Part shown: piece by piece, positions 47,878 to 60,837 of the stretch
Layout: every line of letters begins with the position of its first letter
How positions within the stretch are numbered: position 1 is the stretch's first letter
Source: Sternotherus odoratus
Taxonomy: Eukaryota; Chordata; Testudines; Kinosternidae
NCBI GenBank assembly: GCA_032164245.1
Contig: JAVMKO010000004.1
Coordinates: forward strand, 36,247,626 to 36,311,625
DNA: 64,000 bases
Reading direction: 5' to 3'
Made by a program: the position numbers and the translations under genes
Notes under the pieces: generated by a model
Seen by the model: only the letters and a program-made list of their open reading frames with translations
Database searches by the model: none
What the model was told of the DNA's origin: nothing

Positions 47878-47882
47878 CTGCT

Positions 47883-49235
47883 CCTTTCTCTTTTCCTATC
47901 ACTCTTTCACAAGCTTCCTGGAATTACCTACTAGGAGTGAGGGTGTTCTCCCTATCCTTTTTCTCATGCATCTATTCAGAAATGTTAAATTTCAAACTAA
48001 GGATGGGTTGCAGTCAGTCTTTATATATTCTTTTTCCTTCACATGGCTAACAGCTCAATCAAGCTCCCCAGGAAGTTAATGGAAAGACACCCACTGACTT
48101 CAATTGAAAGTGGAGTTTGCACCATTTCATCTGCATTTTCTTCTGGCAAACCACTGCATCTTGTGGCTGAGTAAAAAAAGAAACAAACATGTCTCATTTT
48201 AGAAAGAAGAAACTCCTGGATTTTCCTGCAACGATTTTCACAATAAAACTGAAAACTTGAATATAATTCATCACAACAACTAGTGACCCACTTTTGGTCC
48301 ATTCTTCACTGTATTTAAGATTTCTGACAAGCAATAAAATTGGCCTCAATTTGATCTGACTTATACTACTTTTGAAATAGTGTAATTCCCTTGACTTTGT
48401 GGAGTAACTTCTGATTTACACCAGTTTAAGTGAGAGCAGAATCATGTCCAAAAGCCTACTTATTTTTCCACAAAAGTAATAGCATTAGTCCTTATTTAGT
48501 CAATGGTGTGTGAGTGCCTAACTGAGAAAAGAATCAGGCTCTTCATTTTCTAATATAAAATTTTATGAACTCTGGTCATTTATTATCAAGCATCAAATGC
48601 AGCTAGTAGCTCAAATGCAGTTTAAATTAGAGCTACTGGGGAAAATATCTGTTACCAAAATATATTGTACTAGCTAGGGTTGCTTGAAAGTACAGTAAAT
48701 GGAAAATTATCTCCATGGCTGAGACAGAAGGAAAAGAGATCTTGGAGGAATGAGAAAAAATGTGGGTGGATATATGAAATTATTTATCTAGTTAATAATT
48801 ACATAGTTTCATTCATTTAGCCAGTAAAATTAATGACCCGACCCAGTTTTAAATAATTAAGTAGATAATGTCATTAAACCAGGAGTTTAATTGAAACCTA
48901 CAAACTCAAATGTCAAATGCTGACATTGATCCATTGTATAAATATGAGTTAAAAGCCCAGAGAGGGTTTCCAATAGCCCTGCTTCCAAACTGCTTGTTAC
49001 ATTGTTTCATGTTAAAGATACTTAATGGATGTCATTCTTCTCCCATTACTCTCTGCAGAAGTCATTATTAACACAACTCCTTCCATTCTTTTCTGGAGTC
49101 CCAAAGGAGATTTGCATTTGCTTTCTGAAAAGTGGTACTGCACAGCTACAGAAGAGCAAGAAGGAAAAAAAAGTCTACGGTAGTCCAAAGTGAAGAGGAA
49201 GTTTTGAAGATTGAAAACGTTTTCCAAGAAATATC
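47883..49235. other. No gene recognised
   Basis: A fragment of the dispersed sauropsid repeat lies at about 48345-48430 ('gtaattcccttgactttgtg', 'tgatttacaccag'), another near 48090. The rest is AT-rich sequence. Confidence 0.45.
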
Positions 49236-49335
49236 AGTATTGCTAGCTCCATAGACTGTAAGGTCAGATAAGACTATAATGATGATTTAGTCTGACCTCC
49301 TGTAGAATTTCATCCAATATTTTCTGCATCAAGCC
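49236..49335 (-). repeat. CR1 LINE 3' end fragment
   Basis: The plus strand has 'tccatagactgtaaggtcag', 'gatgatttagtctgacctcc' and 'tgtagaatttcatcc', the antisense of a CR1 3' end. Confidence 0.6.
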
Positions 49336-49537
49336 CAATAATGTTCAGTTAAACTAAAGCAAGGGTAAAATTTTCAAAAGGTTTCAAGTGACTGAGGCAG
49401 TTAGGTCCATAATTAAGAATCTGGCCCTAACAACGCAGATAGGTACATACCCATATTTTCAAAAGCAACTCTGCACCAGCTCCAATTGATTTAATTGCTT
49501 CCAATAAGGCAGTATTGCCTGAAAGTTAGATCATGGG

Positions 49538-49610
49538 GGTGGGACTCAGAAGACCTGGTTTTGTATTCCTGATGCTTTTATTGAAACTCAGTCCAGAATC
49601 TTTCACATCA
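49538..49610 (+). repeat. CORE-SINE fragment
   Basis: 'gggactcagaagacctgg' and 'ttttgtattcctgatgc' follow the SINE wording for the region between the A and B box relics. The fragment is short and the call weak. Confidence 0.35.
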
Positions 49611-49719
49611 ACATTGGAGATATAATTTAAAATGTACAAGTCTCACTCCAAGTGGGTAAATAAACAGAACATCTGCACATCATAACTTTTATGTACCAGT
49701 TTTCTGGGAGCTCTTTCAA

Positions 49720-49765
49720 TAAGAACATAAGAATGGCCATACTGGGTCAGACCAGATGTTCCAAA
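49720..49765. repeat. CR1-related short fragment
   Basis: 'agaacataagaatggccata' followed directly by 'ctgggtcagaccagatg' is a wording found at high copy in sauropsid genomes and usually assigned to CR1-type LINEs. Only about 45 bp is kept. Confidence 0.55.
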
Positions 49766-49971
49766 AATGTGACTCAGCTCGAGGTCCTTCTTGTGGGAAT
49801 CTTCTCCTGCCTCTCTCTGACTCTCCTGCAACACAGCTGAACCAGAGACAAGACACAACTTCTCCATTCAGTGAGAACTTTCCAAAGTGAATTTAACTTG
49901 CCATATAGCACCCTAGTCCTTCAAAAACATAAACATGTGAACAGGCCTAGTAATTATGCCTTTAAGTTTTC

Positions 49972-50095
49972 CCATGACCCAGGCATTATAATGTATTCGA
50001 ACCCATAACCCAGGCATGCCATGACCCAGGCATTATAATGCCATGACCCATTATAATGCCATGACCCAGGCATTATAATGTATTTGAACCCATAC
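49972..50095. repeat. Short tandem repeat of a 22-bp unit
   Basis: The unit 'ccatgacccaggcattataa' plus 'tg' occurs at 49972-49993, 50019-50040 and 50059-50080, with an 18-bp shortened copy at 50041-50058. A longer 'tatt.gaaccca' spacer follows the first and last copies, indicating repeated unequal duplication. Confidence 0.85.
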
Positions 50096-50374
50096 AAAGT
50101 CTTTGGGTATTCACACAGGATAGCTAAGTGTCCAACTACTTAATTTACATGCACAGTTATTTTTCTATGCAACTCAGTCCGGGAGCACTCTAAAACACAA
50201 ATGACCATAACTGCATGCTTCAAAACTTGTACATTAGAAAATTAGTTAGTTTTGAAAACTAGGCCCTTTCGGTAACATAGTCCAGAACATTAAAAATGTA
50301 GAAGTCCTCGCTGTAGAAAGGCAGGAAGGTGAAGCGATACAGCCAAGATGTCAAGAAAGAGAGTGATAAAAGGT

Positions 50375-50500
50375 GAGCACTGGTCCAGTGGATGATCAGA
50401 AATCTAGAGCCAGAAGATCTGTGTTCTCCTACCACCTCTACCAGTCTTACTGTTGGAGTGTAGGAAATGTCTTCAGCTCCGTGCCTCAGTTTCCCACCTG
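50375..50500 (+). repeat. MIR/CORE-SINE relic
   Basis: Sense order is 'gagcactggtccagtggatg', 'gagccagaagatctgtgttc', and 'ccgtgcctcagtttcccacc', the standard CORE-SINE order with an insertion in the middle. Confidence 0.55.
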
Positions 50501-50701
50501 AAAAACATTTAGAATGGAATCTTAGTAATTGATTATTGCATGGTGATACTGTTTATTACTTTTATTTCCTCAAAACCCCATAGCATCTCTAGTTCTCAAG
50601 AGCAATCCCTATGACAACAAGAAAGAGGCAGAACCCTAAGATAACAGTAATGAGCAAGGGAAGATCCTGCCAGAAAGTGTTAATGAAAATGTTTGTGATA
50701 C

Positions 50702-50915
50702 TACTCAGAGAGGTAGCTGTGTTTGTTGCTTCTGCAAATCCAGACTAAGAGTCTTGTGGCATCTTAAAGACGAACAAAAGTATTGAAGCATAAGCTTTCG
50801 TAGGCTAGTACCCACTTCATCGGATGCATCCAACGAAGTGGGTACTAGCCCACGAAAGCTTATGCTTCAATACTTTTGTTAGTCTTTAAGGTGCCACGGG
50901 ACTTCTTGTCACTTC
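50702..50915. mobile_element. Penelope-like element tail hairpin
   Basis: Two inverted arms, about 50754-50827 and 50828-50910, carry the same tail sequence head to head ('aagcataagctttcgtaggc' against 'gcccacgaaagcttatgctt'), with the inner edge at the 'catcggatgca'/'tccaacgaagtggg' junction. The left end also keeps 'ctcagagaggtagctgtg', the complement of the extreme element terminus. TGTGATAC occurs on both sides (50694-50701 and 50916-50923), a probable 8-bp target duplication. No ORF remains. Confidence 0.85.
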
Positions 50916-50923
50916 TGTGATAC

Positions 50924-51519
50924 CTTTTTTCTAAATGTGTAGTTTGACTATCCAGTAGTTCTCTTTTTAAAAGTGTATGCACTTTTAAAACTGTAATATG
51001 TTCATTGGGGTTTTTTTGTTTTGTTTTATTTTGTTTGGTATTATACAGTAGTCTTCATTTCTGGGGCTACGGCACTGGAATGTAATGAGATCATTGACTG
51101 AAGACTCTGGAGGATTCTGTGGTCTGTCATTCTCTGCCTGGTTCTCCAGCTGAGAGCATTGCTCTTCACTACAGCATTTCTTTTCAGCAGTATCATTCCC
51201 ACCCTTCCCTCTCCATTCAGTACACAACAGTTCCCAATTGGTCAGACAGCTGTAGATAAAATACCAGGTAATAAAAATGTAGTAAGATGTTTCTCCCCTG
51301 CCACAAATATACACTTTCAAAAAAGTCCACTGTGTCAGGGAGATCTCAGGGACCAGCACTGATCCATGGACCAGTCATTGAGAAATGTTGCTCTAGCTGA
51401 TGTTTGTTTATCCTCGTGTTTGTAATAATAGCTACTCCTTCCCTAACTGATACTCTGTTTAAACACTAAAAACTAAACCAGACTCCCCCTTCCTGCACAG
51501 TTAAAAATCTTAGATACTT
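50924..51519. other. No confident gene
   Basis: A 124-codon minus-strand open frame lies at 50985-51359 without any recognisable domain. A phrase resembling a hAT terminus ('tcattgagaaatgttgctct') lies near 51375-51394, but no partner was found. Confidence 0.4.
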
Positions 51520-51740
51520 ACATGGCACCTATTACTGTACCATCTGAATGCTTCACAATCTTTAATGTACTTATCCTCACAACGTGCTGAGAGGCAAGGA
51601 AAATGATATTATCCCCGTTTAATAGATGGGGAGCAGAAAGACTAAGTAAATTGCCCATCATCATATAGAAAGTCTTTGACAGAATACGGACTTGAACGCA
51701 GGTCTCCAACCACTTTGGCTGCTCCCCTAACTACTGAACC
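51520..51740 (-). repeat. CORE-SINE copy, nearly full length
   Basis: Antisense order is 'ttacatggcacctattactg', 'gcttcacaatctttaatgta', 'ttatcctcacaacgtgctga', 'ttatccccgtttaatagatg', 'actaagtaaattgcccatca' and 'acttgaacgcaggtctccaa'. It is one of the longest SINE copies in the window. Confidence 0.65.
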
Positions 51741-54700
51741 TCGCACACTAAGCTTTGCTTCCTCACTCCCCTCAGTTACTAAGACCTGCCTCATACCAGC
51801 CTGGAATCCCCTGATATTGGTATTGAGCCACATCGCCTCCCCTCAAGCTCCAAAAGAATTCTGCCATCTGCCACTACACTCTTTCAGAAAGTGCAGCAGA
51901 TTCCACCTGATATGTTCAGCCTGCTCTGCCAAACTAGCCCCAAAATAACAATTTCCATCTCCTGAACACTTTACACTGCAGTAAATTCACAATACCTCAT
52001 CTGGATTCTGTGAAATTACTCTGGATTTTCATTTACATAACTAAGATCACAATCTGGCCCCTTATTTCCTTTAACAATCCAATTTACACTATACTTATCA
52101 ATCTTTCCTACTCTATTTTTATATAATATGTTTAGTGACTTATCTTCCCGTACTCAATGAATTCAGCCTACTGAGCCCAAGGGCATAATTTTGACTTGTG
52201 TTGCTTCTCTATTGGTCTTCTCACAGATTCTAAATACCACCTGTAAAGGAGTAAGTGACAATTCCTAAATTTATTTTCACTCTAATCCACAAATTGAGGC
52301 CCTGTTGGTTGAGGAAAATGGTAGGCTGAACTTCCAAGGACAGAGTTTCACAATCTCCAGATTCAATTGTAAAAATGGTCCATAATTCTTAGTCTGAGTC
52401 AGATTGATTGGAAACTCACTTCTCTAATGGAAAGAGTCAGATGATCCAGGCTATAGGTCATGGGATTTCTTTCTTGCCTCTCTAGGATGATAGAGGTCCC
52501 ATCTCATGGAGAGACTTAATTCCAAATAGTACTACTGTCTCTCAGATGTTACATTCTTAGAGCAGAGTGGTAATCTTCTATAGAGCTGGATCATAAAATG
52601 AGTTAGGAATAATTTGCTTGGCTGTCACAGATTACCTAACACAGCGTCCCCACAATGTTCCTAGAGAAAAATAAAATCTTGGGGTTGGGACAGGGACCTT
52701 TGTGATTGCTCCCACCCATATCTCACATGGATATACTGAAGATTTTTAAGCCTGCTAGCAACCACAATGGTAGCTTCTAGTGCGTCCCAACATTGCATTG
52801 ACTGTAGCTTTGGGACCACAGGTTGGCAGTAGCAATTGCTCCAGGGAAAAAAAATGTTGACAGAGACTAGAGTGAGGCAGCCCTATTTAAATATACCAGC
52901 CTTTCCCATCCCCCCTTTAAGGAAAATTGGCTTAGCTGTGAGTACTCAGTTGTGGAGACACCCTGCCCCAACCAAACTTTCCTTCTCCTGTATTATGAGA
53001 ATACTGATAACGGCAGACTTGTCCCCAGCTAGCAATATGGCCATGAAACTCAATGGACTCTGGGAGCTCCCCAAACCTCCACTGTTCACATCCCTTTCTA
53101 AAATCCAAATACTTTGGAAGTAGTACTTTCCTGTATAAAAATTAATAAATAGTTTGTTCTAGTTTTTTTTTTAAATATTTGCACATGGTCTTTAAATAAG
53201 TGCAATAAACTACTGGACATATGGATATCCTAAGATTCTGGCAGATTACCTAACAAGGCATACCAGGCATAGTGATTTCCCAACACAATTTATACCATCT
53301 CAGATTTATTTATGATTATTTACTATTTATTTGGATTTAGAATAATTATTTCACAGGAAATGGTTGGTGGGATCTTTTCTTACTCTTCCAGAGTTGTTTT
53401 TGTCTGAGCTAATGCAGTGGCTGGTAAACCTTCACTTGTTCTTCCTTATGGCCCTGATCCAGCAATAGCTTTTGATAGTGCTTAACTGTACTTGCTGTAA
53501 GTCTCAATGAAGTTGGGGTACAACTTAGGGTATGTAAAGTTAAACATGTGCATAAATCTTTGGATGATAGAGGCCTTTATTTTCCATTTATCAAAACTTT
53601 CTCACATCCTCTGCTCTGCTATCAATGCTACCTTTCAACATCCACCTGCCAACTTTTCCCACAAACATCTCTAAGTTTTCTGTCCTGAAGACCATTATAC
53701 ATATTACATCCTTCTTGAAGAAATTGATAAGGCTAACACATCCTCTCCTTCAAATTGGAGGAGGGCTCAAATCCTGTGTCAAAACCTCATTTATTGTGAT
53801 ACCTATAAGAAGTTAGCAAACTAATGACTACAATTTATTTATGCAGGGAACATTGCAAAACACTTGTAAATAACCCACAATAATGAAGTAATACAAGTGG
53901 CTAATCAATAGAAGTGATCTTATCCAAACCCTTGTCTTCCTTCCCTTCTGTTGTCTGTTGCACTCACTTGTAAGCTTTTCAAGGCAGATATCACGTCTTC
54001 CTGTGCATTTGTACTTTGTTTTCCCCAAGCCTGTTTTATGACTTACAATACTCTGTAAACAACAACAACAATTATTATTTAGTAAAGTTTAAGCATAGAG
54101 AAAATCTGTGTTAAAAATCCTTTACTAAGTAGCATCTTGCCCCAAGCAGCCATTCCATAATAGCACCAAGCATTTTACACTGTGACATTATCTGTTTTAC
54201 ACATCCAAAGCAACCAGAGACCATTCACAACTGATCCCAGACTGTTTTTTTTCCCATAGAAAACACTTTACTTTAAAGAGACCTGCTCTAAGTTTTTATA
54301 ATGAAACACCAGACAGCAGTCAAATATAATACACTTTACTTGTATATGTCACCTGTGCTTAGGATAACTGTCACTCAGATCAGTCTTTCAGCTCTATAAA
54401 TGGCCTTCTATCTTGTTAATAAAAAAAAGAAACTTAATATGAACTATTTGAAATTGAAATCTTTTATCATAAATAAATGTTCTATAAACAAAGTTTTAAC
54501 TAGTCAATATGATTTCATCTTGTATGAGATTCCAGTCAGTTATGAAAGCAAATTTCTTGACCACCTTTATTAAAAGGCCAAATATCTAAAAAGACCAATT
54601 TTTGTCAGTCCCTTAAGTAGCTGCATGACGAAGATTGCACTATAGTTCAATTCAGTGTGAAACAGAATAGTACAAATCCAGGGAGAATTCTACTTGGATC

Positions 54701-56834
54701 TCAAATGTAACTCTTAGACAAATATAGAGAACATTGAGTCTACGCTAATAAGAAAATTATAGCTTTCCATTGTTCCTCTGACTAATCTTAGATGCTTCAA
54801 GCTGCTCTCAAAAAAAGATAGCAAATGTCTCTTCTTTCATGTTGTTTCCAAATTTATTTAGTTTTTTTCTTTTCATTTCAAATACTATGAGTTCCCATTA
54901 CACAACAGAAAAATATATCTGACTTTAAAGGCCACATCCTTTTAAATCTGATCCTTCATATCTTGGGAAAATCCACCTCATCTCTTTACTCCCCTTTTCC
55001 CACTTTTCACTTAAGCCATTTCAGCTTCAATTAATTTCCCATTAAGAATGAACCTGGCACATTCTTTCACAAAACAGTTTATAGTTCACTGCTAATGCCA
55101 AAGACAGATTAGATGATAAAACAATTTGGGGCTTTACAAGGGATTACCACCTCTTTCAAGTAGTATCTCTGATTGTGGATCAGCTATGGTTCAAAAATCT
55201 CTGATGAGAATGACATCAGCTACTAATCAGAGCTCCACATATAGTACAGGGTATAAAGAGAAAAGAAATCATCATCATTTCTGCCTTGCTGGCCTTGGTG
55301 GTTTTCAGTCCTCTAATAAATAATTATACTAAAGTTATATGATGTTACCTGCAGGGATGGATAATTACTTACTTTTGAAATATTTACCTTGAGCAGACCC
55401 CCCGATTCCCTCGACTCTATTAATACTGTGCATATTTCCTTGGCATGAGTGGCTTACAAATTCTAAATGTAAGCACAAAGGATCATTGCATCTTTTTCCT
55501 CTATTCCTCCTTCCCCAAACCATCAAACCATTTATGGTTAGAACAGTCTAAAGTCACAATTCTGTTATCTAAACACAATTTTCTTCATGGAAAGATACAA
55601 GAAATTAGAGCTGTATGTACCGTAGATGTTCATATTTGGGCTTAGTTTTTTTTGATCCATAAATCCAATACAGTTAAATAAGACTATGACCAAAAATTAG
55701 GTCATCCTCCTCCACCATTTACATTAAGCGTGTGATGGCAAGCCTGGTTAGGTGAGTCCAGGTTGGCATTATTGGGGGGAAGGGATGTGCTTGGTCAGTT
55801 AAGAAAGACATAAGGTAGCAGCTAGAACCCAGAAATAGTTAAATTTAGCCCAGGGGAGCAAAATCTTTGGTGACAATAGAATATTGGTAAAGGAGCTAAG
55901 TTAATCTTTCAAACAGCTGCTAGGACAGGCTACAAACTCACACAGCAGATACTCATTTCCCATTTGGGGAGACAACAATTTCACTAGGTCAGCAGATAAT
56001 GTCAAGAGGCGTTATGACATTATGTGAACTAAAGTCTGCAATATGAGTCTCCTCCATCCCATGATATCTTAAGGTAGTTTGAGTACTACTATTTTATATT
56101 TAGGCTCAGATGTAGTAGGACTCTAGACTTTAATGAAGCTTTACAATGTCAAAAAGATCTCTCCTCTCCCTTCCTTTCACCTGCAGTTCCCCACAATTAA
56201 TGTTCTTTTTTGTTTGCTCTTATTTCATTTGTATATTTTCTTAGATTTTTTTTTTGGCAAGGCAGAAACTCATGTCCGATTCATTCATTCATCTCTATGC
56301 CTCCCGTCATATAACCTTGTAGGGGAAGCATTTTGGTGTGCTAGGAGCAGAAGAGGGTGTGGCCAGAGTACTAGCAACTGGTGACTGACCTAAGAATGCC
56401 TAAGGGCAAGCTACTGTAGTTCAGAGCAGTCCTGAGAGGTGTGAGTAGGTAAGGCAACCAAGAGTGGGCGGTGCTTTCTGGACAGCCAGCACAGTCAGCC
56501 TGACTGAAGAGTCCACTAATACTCACTGGAGACTCTCTGATCAGTGGAGTTCCAATCGAGTCCTGTTAGGAGTTAAAGATAGACTCCCTAAATTAAAAAA
56601 CCAGAGAGAGCAGTAGTGAGAACACTGACTTTTCTGCAAGAAGGACTCTGCTGTGGTGTTCAAGAAGTTTTGTTGGCACAGTGAGGTGTAAGTTACTGAC
56701 CACTTCACACTTAGGTATCTAAATGGGAGCTGTGCTCTTTTGAAAATCTGTCCTGGAAATTATAAGAGCTATATTAGCAACACACCACTAATACAGCCTC
56801 ATAAAGTTGTTATCAACCTATCCATCTGTCTTTC
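51741..56834. other. No gene recognised
   Basis: This is AT-rich sequence with short chance ORFs. Fragments of the dispersed sauropsid repeat occur near 53452-53520 ('ggccctgatccagcaatagc', 'gtctcaatgaagttgggg') and 56706-56755 ('ttttgaaaatctgtcctgg'). No exon or RNA gene is supported. Confidence 0.45.
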
Positions 56835-57075
56835 ATAGAAGTTAGGGATGAAAGAACCCCATTAGGTCATCTAGTTCATATCTTTGCCAATGCTAGATTG
56901 TTCTATGTTGCATTTCTCGAGGTTTGTTCAGTACCGTTTAATGCCTCAAGCATGAAGGCTCTCACCACTTTCCTCAGGAGATTCCTCTATGTTTTAAAAG
57001 ATCACATTGTTAAGAAATGATGCCTGACATTCAGACAAAGATTTCCCTTTGCTCATTCTTCCCTTCCTCCATATT
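56835..57075 (-). repeat. CR1-related LINE fragment
   Basis: The plus strand has 'accccattaggtcatctagt', 'ccaatgctagattgttctat', 'aatgcctcaagcatgaaggc' and 'tcaccactttcctcaggaga', the antisense wording of a CR1 3' region. The copy is old. Confidence 0.55.
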
Positions 57076-60000
57076 ATGCTCATACATGGCATGGGTCAAA
57101 TTCTTCTCAGTTACATTACGTAGCCAATAAAGTTAGTGGGGTTGCTGCTGAATGTAACCATGAGAAGACTCTGTCTTCATATTTTATTCCTTTAAAAAAA
57201 TGAATTTCCTGATAGAGGTAGCAGCTTTATTTTCACGATATGCAGAAAAAGAATAAAAAGGTATGAACTGGTGAGAACTTTCCTTCACAGGAAAGTCTGC
57301 CTTTCTCTCTTAGCCAGAAATGTCACTTCAGAGGATCATAAAAAAATAAATAAAAAGGTCAGAGACCACTGGGATTTTATAAAGAAAGAGAAAAGAGGAT
57401 GAGGAATGTACAAATAGCAGATGATGTCATTTGCCAGTAAACAATTTACAGGCATAGGGCAGCCTGTGCAACCTTTCTCTATTGTAATAAGGCTGTTTCT
57501 GCCATAAGGCAATTGTGCTTTGGCTCTTTGATTCTATTAAAACCCAGCATAAACAATAATAGTAACAACAATTCATTGTTAACATGTAGATTTGTGGTTC
57601 CCAGAGCAGCCTACATGCAGGGAGTGTTCCATATTTACATGTTCTTTAGTTGTGAATGGCCGTCTCTGAAGATAGGGAATGCTGTTGCTGCTGAAGCTCC
57701 ATGCAATGTGGCATTTCGGGATTTATAAATACACCTTCACACATTGCCAGTTGCAAAACTGCATTTGTAATATTTTTCTTTACTAGCCCTTCATGTAACC
57801 CTTTTTTAAGAATAACCCAGTTCCTTCCAAACATGAATTGCCAATGCAATTTCCAGTTAAATGTAAATCTTGATAGCTTTCATCACTGATCAAAATGTAT
57901 ATCCAGGCCTTTAAAAGGGTAGTGCCATATGTAATACTAGAAAGAGATGTATATGATTCAGAGTATATATCTTTATATGTGAAATATAATCTGAATTGGA
58001 GAATATATACCATATTAGAAACAGATGAAGCTTTTCTAACTTCCACTGATTGGCCCTTCAATTAATTTTCTATTTAGTTCTGCCACAATTACTTCTGACA
58101 TTTTATTCACTGGCACAGTAATAACAGGTCATTTCCAGTAACTCATAGCTAACCTCTTCCAAAGAGGTTTAGAAAATACTATTTTTTCCCCTTTGGAAAA
58201 GTTTGAGATTAGTTTAAAGGTTATCCAGAAAAAGGAGGGTTAAAATTCCACAGAATAAATCTCTTGAGCAGTTACATAACTCAGAACAAAGGAAATCAAG
58301 TTTGGGTTATAGGAATCACAAAGTTACAGCACGTTGCACAAACAAGAAACCTCTCTATTATTATTTAGACTGATCACTCAGTCAAATGTTTTGTCCTCTT
58401 CTTTCATTCACCAGTTTCTGCTGGGAGGCAGCATTGAGGATCTGTACCTCACAAACATAATGTTAAATGTGGTTAAGCCTAGAACTATAAAACTGGGTCT
58501 TAAATTCTCCAATATGTACCCTGACCTCCTGCCAAGTCTCAGGGTAACAGGAAGACCTGAGAGAATAATCACTGTAAGGGTAAACTCTTCTCATCTTTGA
58601 TCTCAAAAATAATTCTTACTCCTGCAGTCTGTTTGAATTTTTGCTATTAATGAATAACATTCTTCTCCAGAGAGATGCTAACAAATATTAAATTCAGAAA
58701 CCCTTTGCTCCAGGATTGCCTATACATTTAAAGGTGTCATTCCTGAAAAGATGGGGATCCTGACATTTCTCTGTTCTGGAAAGGCATTCCATGCTTTCCC
58801 TTTCAGTAAGCAAACAAAGCAGAGAGATTCATTTGTGATTTCTCTCTCTCCGTCTCTCTCTCTCTCTCACTGTCTCTAATGATTCCACATCTGAATTTAT
58901 GAATTAAAAAAAAGAATAGTTATGTAACTATGTAACTGGTCAGTAACCATTAGGACCAGATTTTCAAAAGCTATTTTTGTAACTATGACTTTTGGGCACA
59001 ATGTTGTATGCACAAAGGGTGGATCTTGGACTTCTAGGTACCTAAGGTCCAAGTTGTCTTATTTGAGGAGGCAAAATTTTGTGGGTGCAATTTCATATCC
59101 ATAATTCTTTGTATTCAGAATTAATAATGCAAAAACAGAGTCTTAAGTCCAACAGAATTTTGGCTTTTATGATTTGATTCTGATCTCAGATTGTCACCGT
59201 GACTCTGTGGGTCACAACTGAGAATACCAAATTCAGGACAAACTGCTAAGAAAATAGGGCAGATACACCCGCAAAACTGGTGGTTATTCTCCCATAAGAT
59301 ATACCAAACCATCAACAAAAGTAAACTTCTGTGTCACCACACTGCCTAACAAAAAGTCAGAAAAGCAGTCACTTCAGATATTCCAGTGGTTATATCACCA
59401 CCAAAAAACTAGACTTAATGAGGAGTGGTTATTTAAAACCAATTTCATCAAACGAAAGGGTTCTTCTAATCCCAGAGGACCAGCCACATAGAGAACTCAG
59501 CTCAATATATAACTCAGATTTCATCCATTAAGCATGCTGTTGTCAGTCCTTTAGTATCTAAAATCTAAACGTGTTTTTATAAACAGCAAGGAGGGTGAGA
59601 GTAAAAGTTGGTTAAAGGAATCAAATACATACAATAATTGAAAAGTTTGGATCAAGTATGATGGCTAAAAACTGCTAGCTTGTTAAGGTCTCTGGTTATT
59701 TCCAAATTTTTGGAAGGTCTTCAGTCCCTTGGTTAGAATGCTGTCATTAGTATAGGTTCAGATTCCAGAAGTTTGAGCAGGAAAGAGACAAAATGGAGAT
59801 GTTTCCATATGGTCTTTTATATCTTCTGCTAAGTGAAGGGAATCCCACTGGTCTCACTTTGGAATATTACAAGTAACAAGATAGTGTTTGGAGTCACATG
59901 GGCAAGTCACATGTCCATGCATGATTTCACTGAGTCATAGTAGAGGCCATCATAAGAAAGATAATTAAGTACAGATAGTCATCTTTTCTCTGACCTTGGC

Positions 60001-60594
60001 GTGGTAAATGCTGCCAGCACTCAAATGCAAAAAACAAAACAAAAAACAACCCTTGGACCCAGGAAGGAGCATATGGGAATTTCTCCCTGTCGGGTACCCT
60101 CAAGCCTTTTCACACACACACACACACCCCTCCAGGGAAGAGATGAGAAAGAAAATAAAGGAAATTCGTTGTTGGTATCAGCTAATCAAACAAGATGCAC
60201 AAACCTCTTAGGACACCAAAAATCCAATCTTAAATTAAAAATGAAAAGGAAGAAAATACATCTGGACTTAGGCTTTTGCTAGATTTTAAAAGAGCAATTT
60301 CAATAATTAAGCACACAGAATTGCTTTCTTGGGTGGTTAGCTTAAAGGTTACAAACAAACAAAAGCAGTTGGGTTTAGCATAAAGGAATCCACAAGATTT
60401 AAAAAATAAAACAGAAATAAACCTAATCACGTCTTCCTAAACATTTCTAATTTACTTACATATTTGGATAGTTAAAAATAGTTCTAGATTTTCATAGCTG
60501 GTTCAAACTTTACCCAGCATTCCTGCTTATAGCATTGCTGCTCCATGTCCCTGCAGTCCAGAGAGAACAACTGACCAACAAAGGGAAAATGTAT
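57076..60594. other. No gene recognised; simple repeats
   Basis: Dispersed sauropsid repeat fragments lie at about 57093-57160 ('gggtcaaattcttctcagtt') and 58955-59060 ('accagattttcaaaagct'). A CT-rich microsatellite lies at 58841-58868 and a (CA)8 run at 60111-60127. No exon is supported. Confidence 0.45.
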
Positions 60595-60606
60595 TTCCCA
60601 ATTTAA

Positions 60607-60837
60607 GAGGTAACAAAGAGTCCTGTGGCACCTTAAAGACTAACCAAAGTTTTCAAGCATAAGCTTTCATGGGCTAATACCCACTTCGTCGGATGCAAGC
60701 AGTATTTGCTTGCATCTGACAAAGTGGGTATTAGCCCATGAAAGCTTATGCTTGAAAACTTTAGTTAATCTTTAAGGTGCCACAGGACTCTTTGTTACCT
60801 CTGCTATTCCAGACTACCATGGCTACCTCTCTGATTC
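60607..60837. mobile_element. Penelope-like element tail hairpin with 12-bp target duplication
   Basis: The two inverted arms (about 60610-60704 and 60705-60797) repeat the tail of the element at 19743. The right side continues through 'tttgttacctctgctattcc' to the same terminal phrase 'ggctacctctctgattctt'. TTCCCAATTTAA flanks both sides exactly (60595-60606 and 60838-60849). The copy has no coding part. Confidence 0.92.

Noticed and set aside
50985..51359. 124-codon minus-strand frame with a Cys/Glu-rich middle
   Set aside because: There is no recognisable domain and no splice context. A nearby hAT-like phrase suggests repeat DNA, but this could not be shown.
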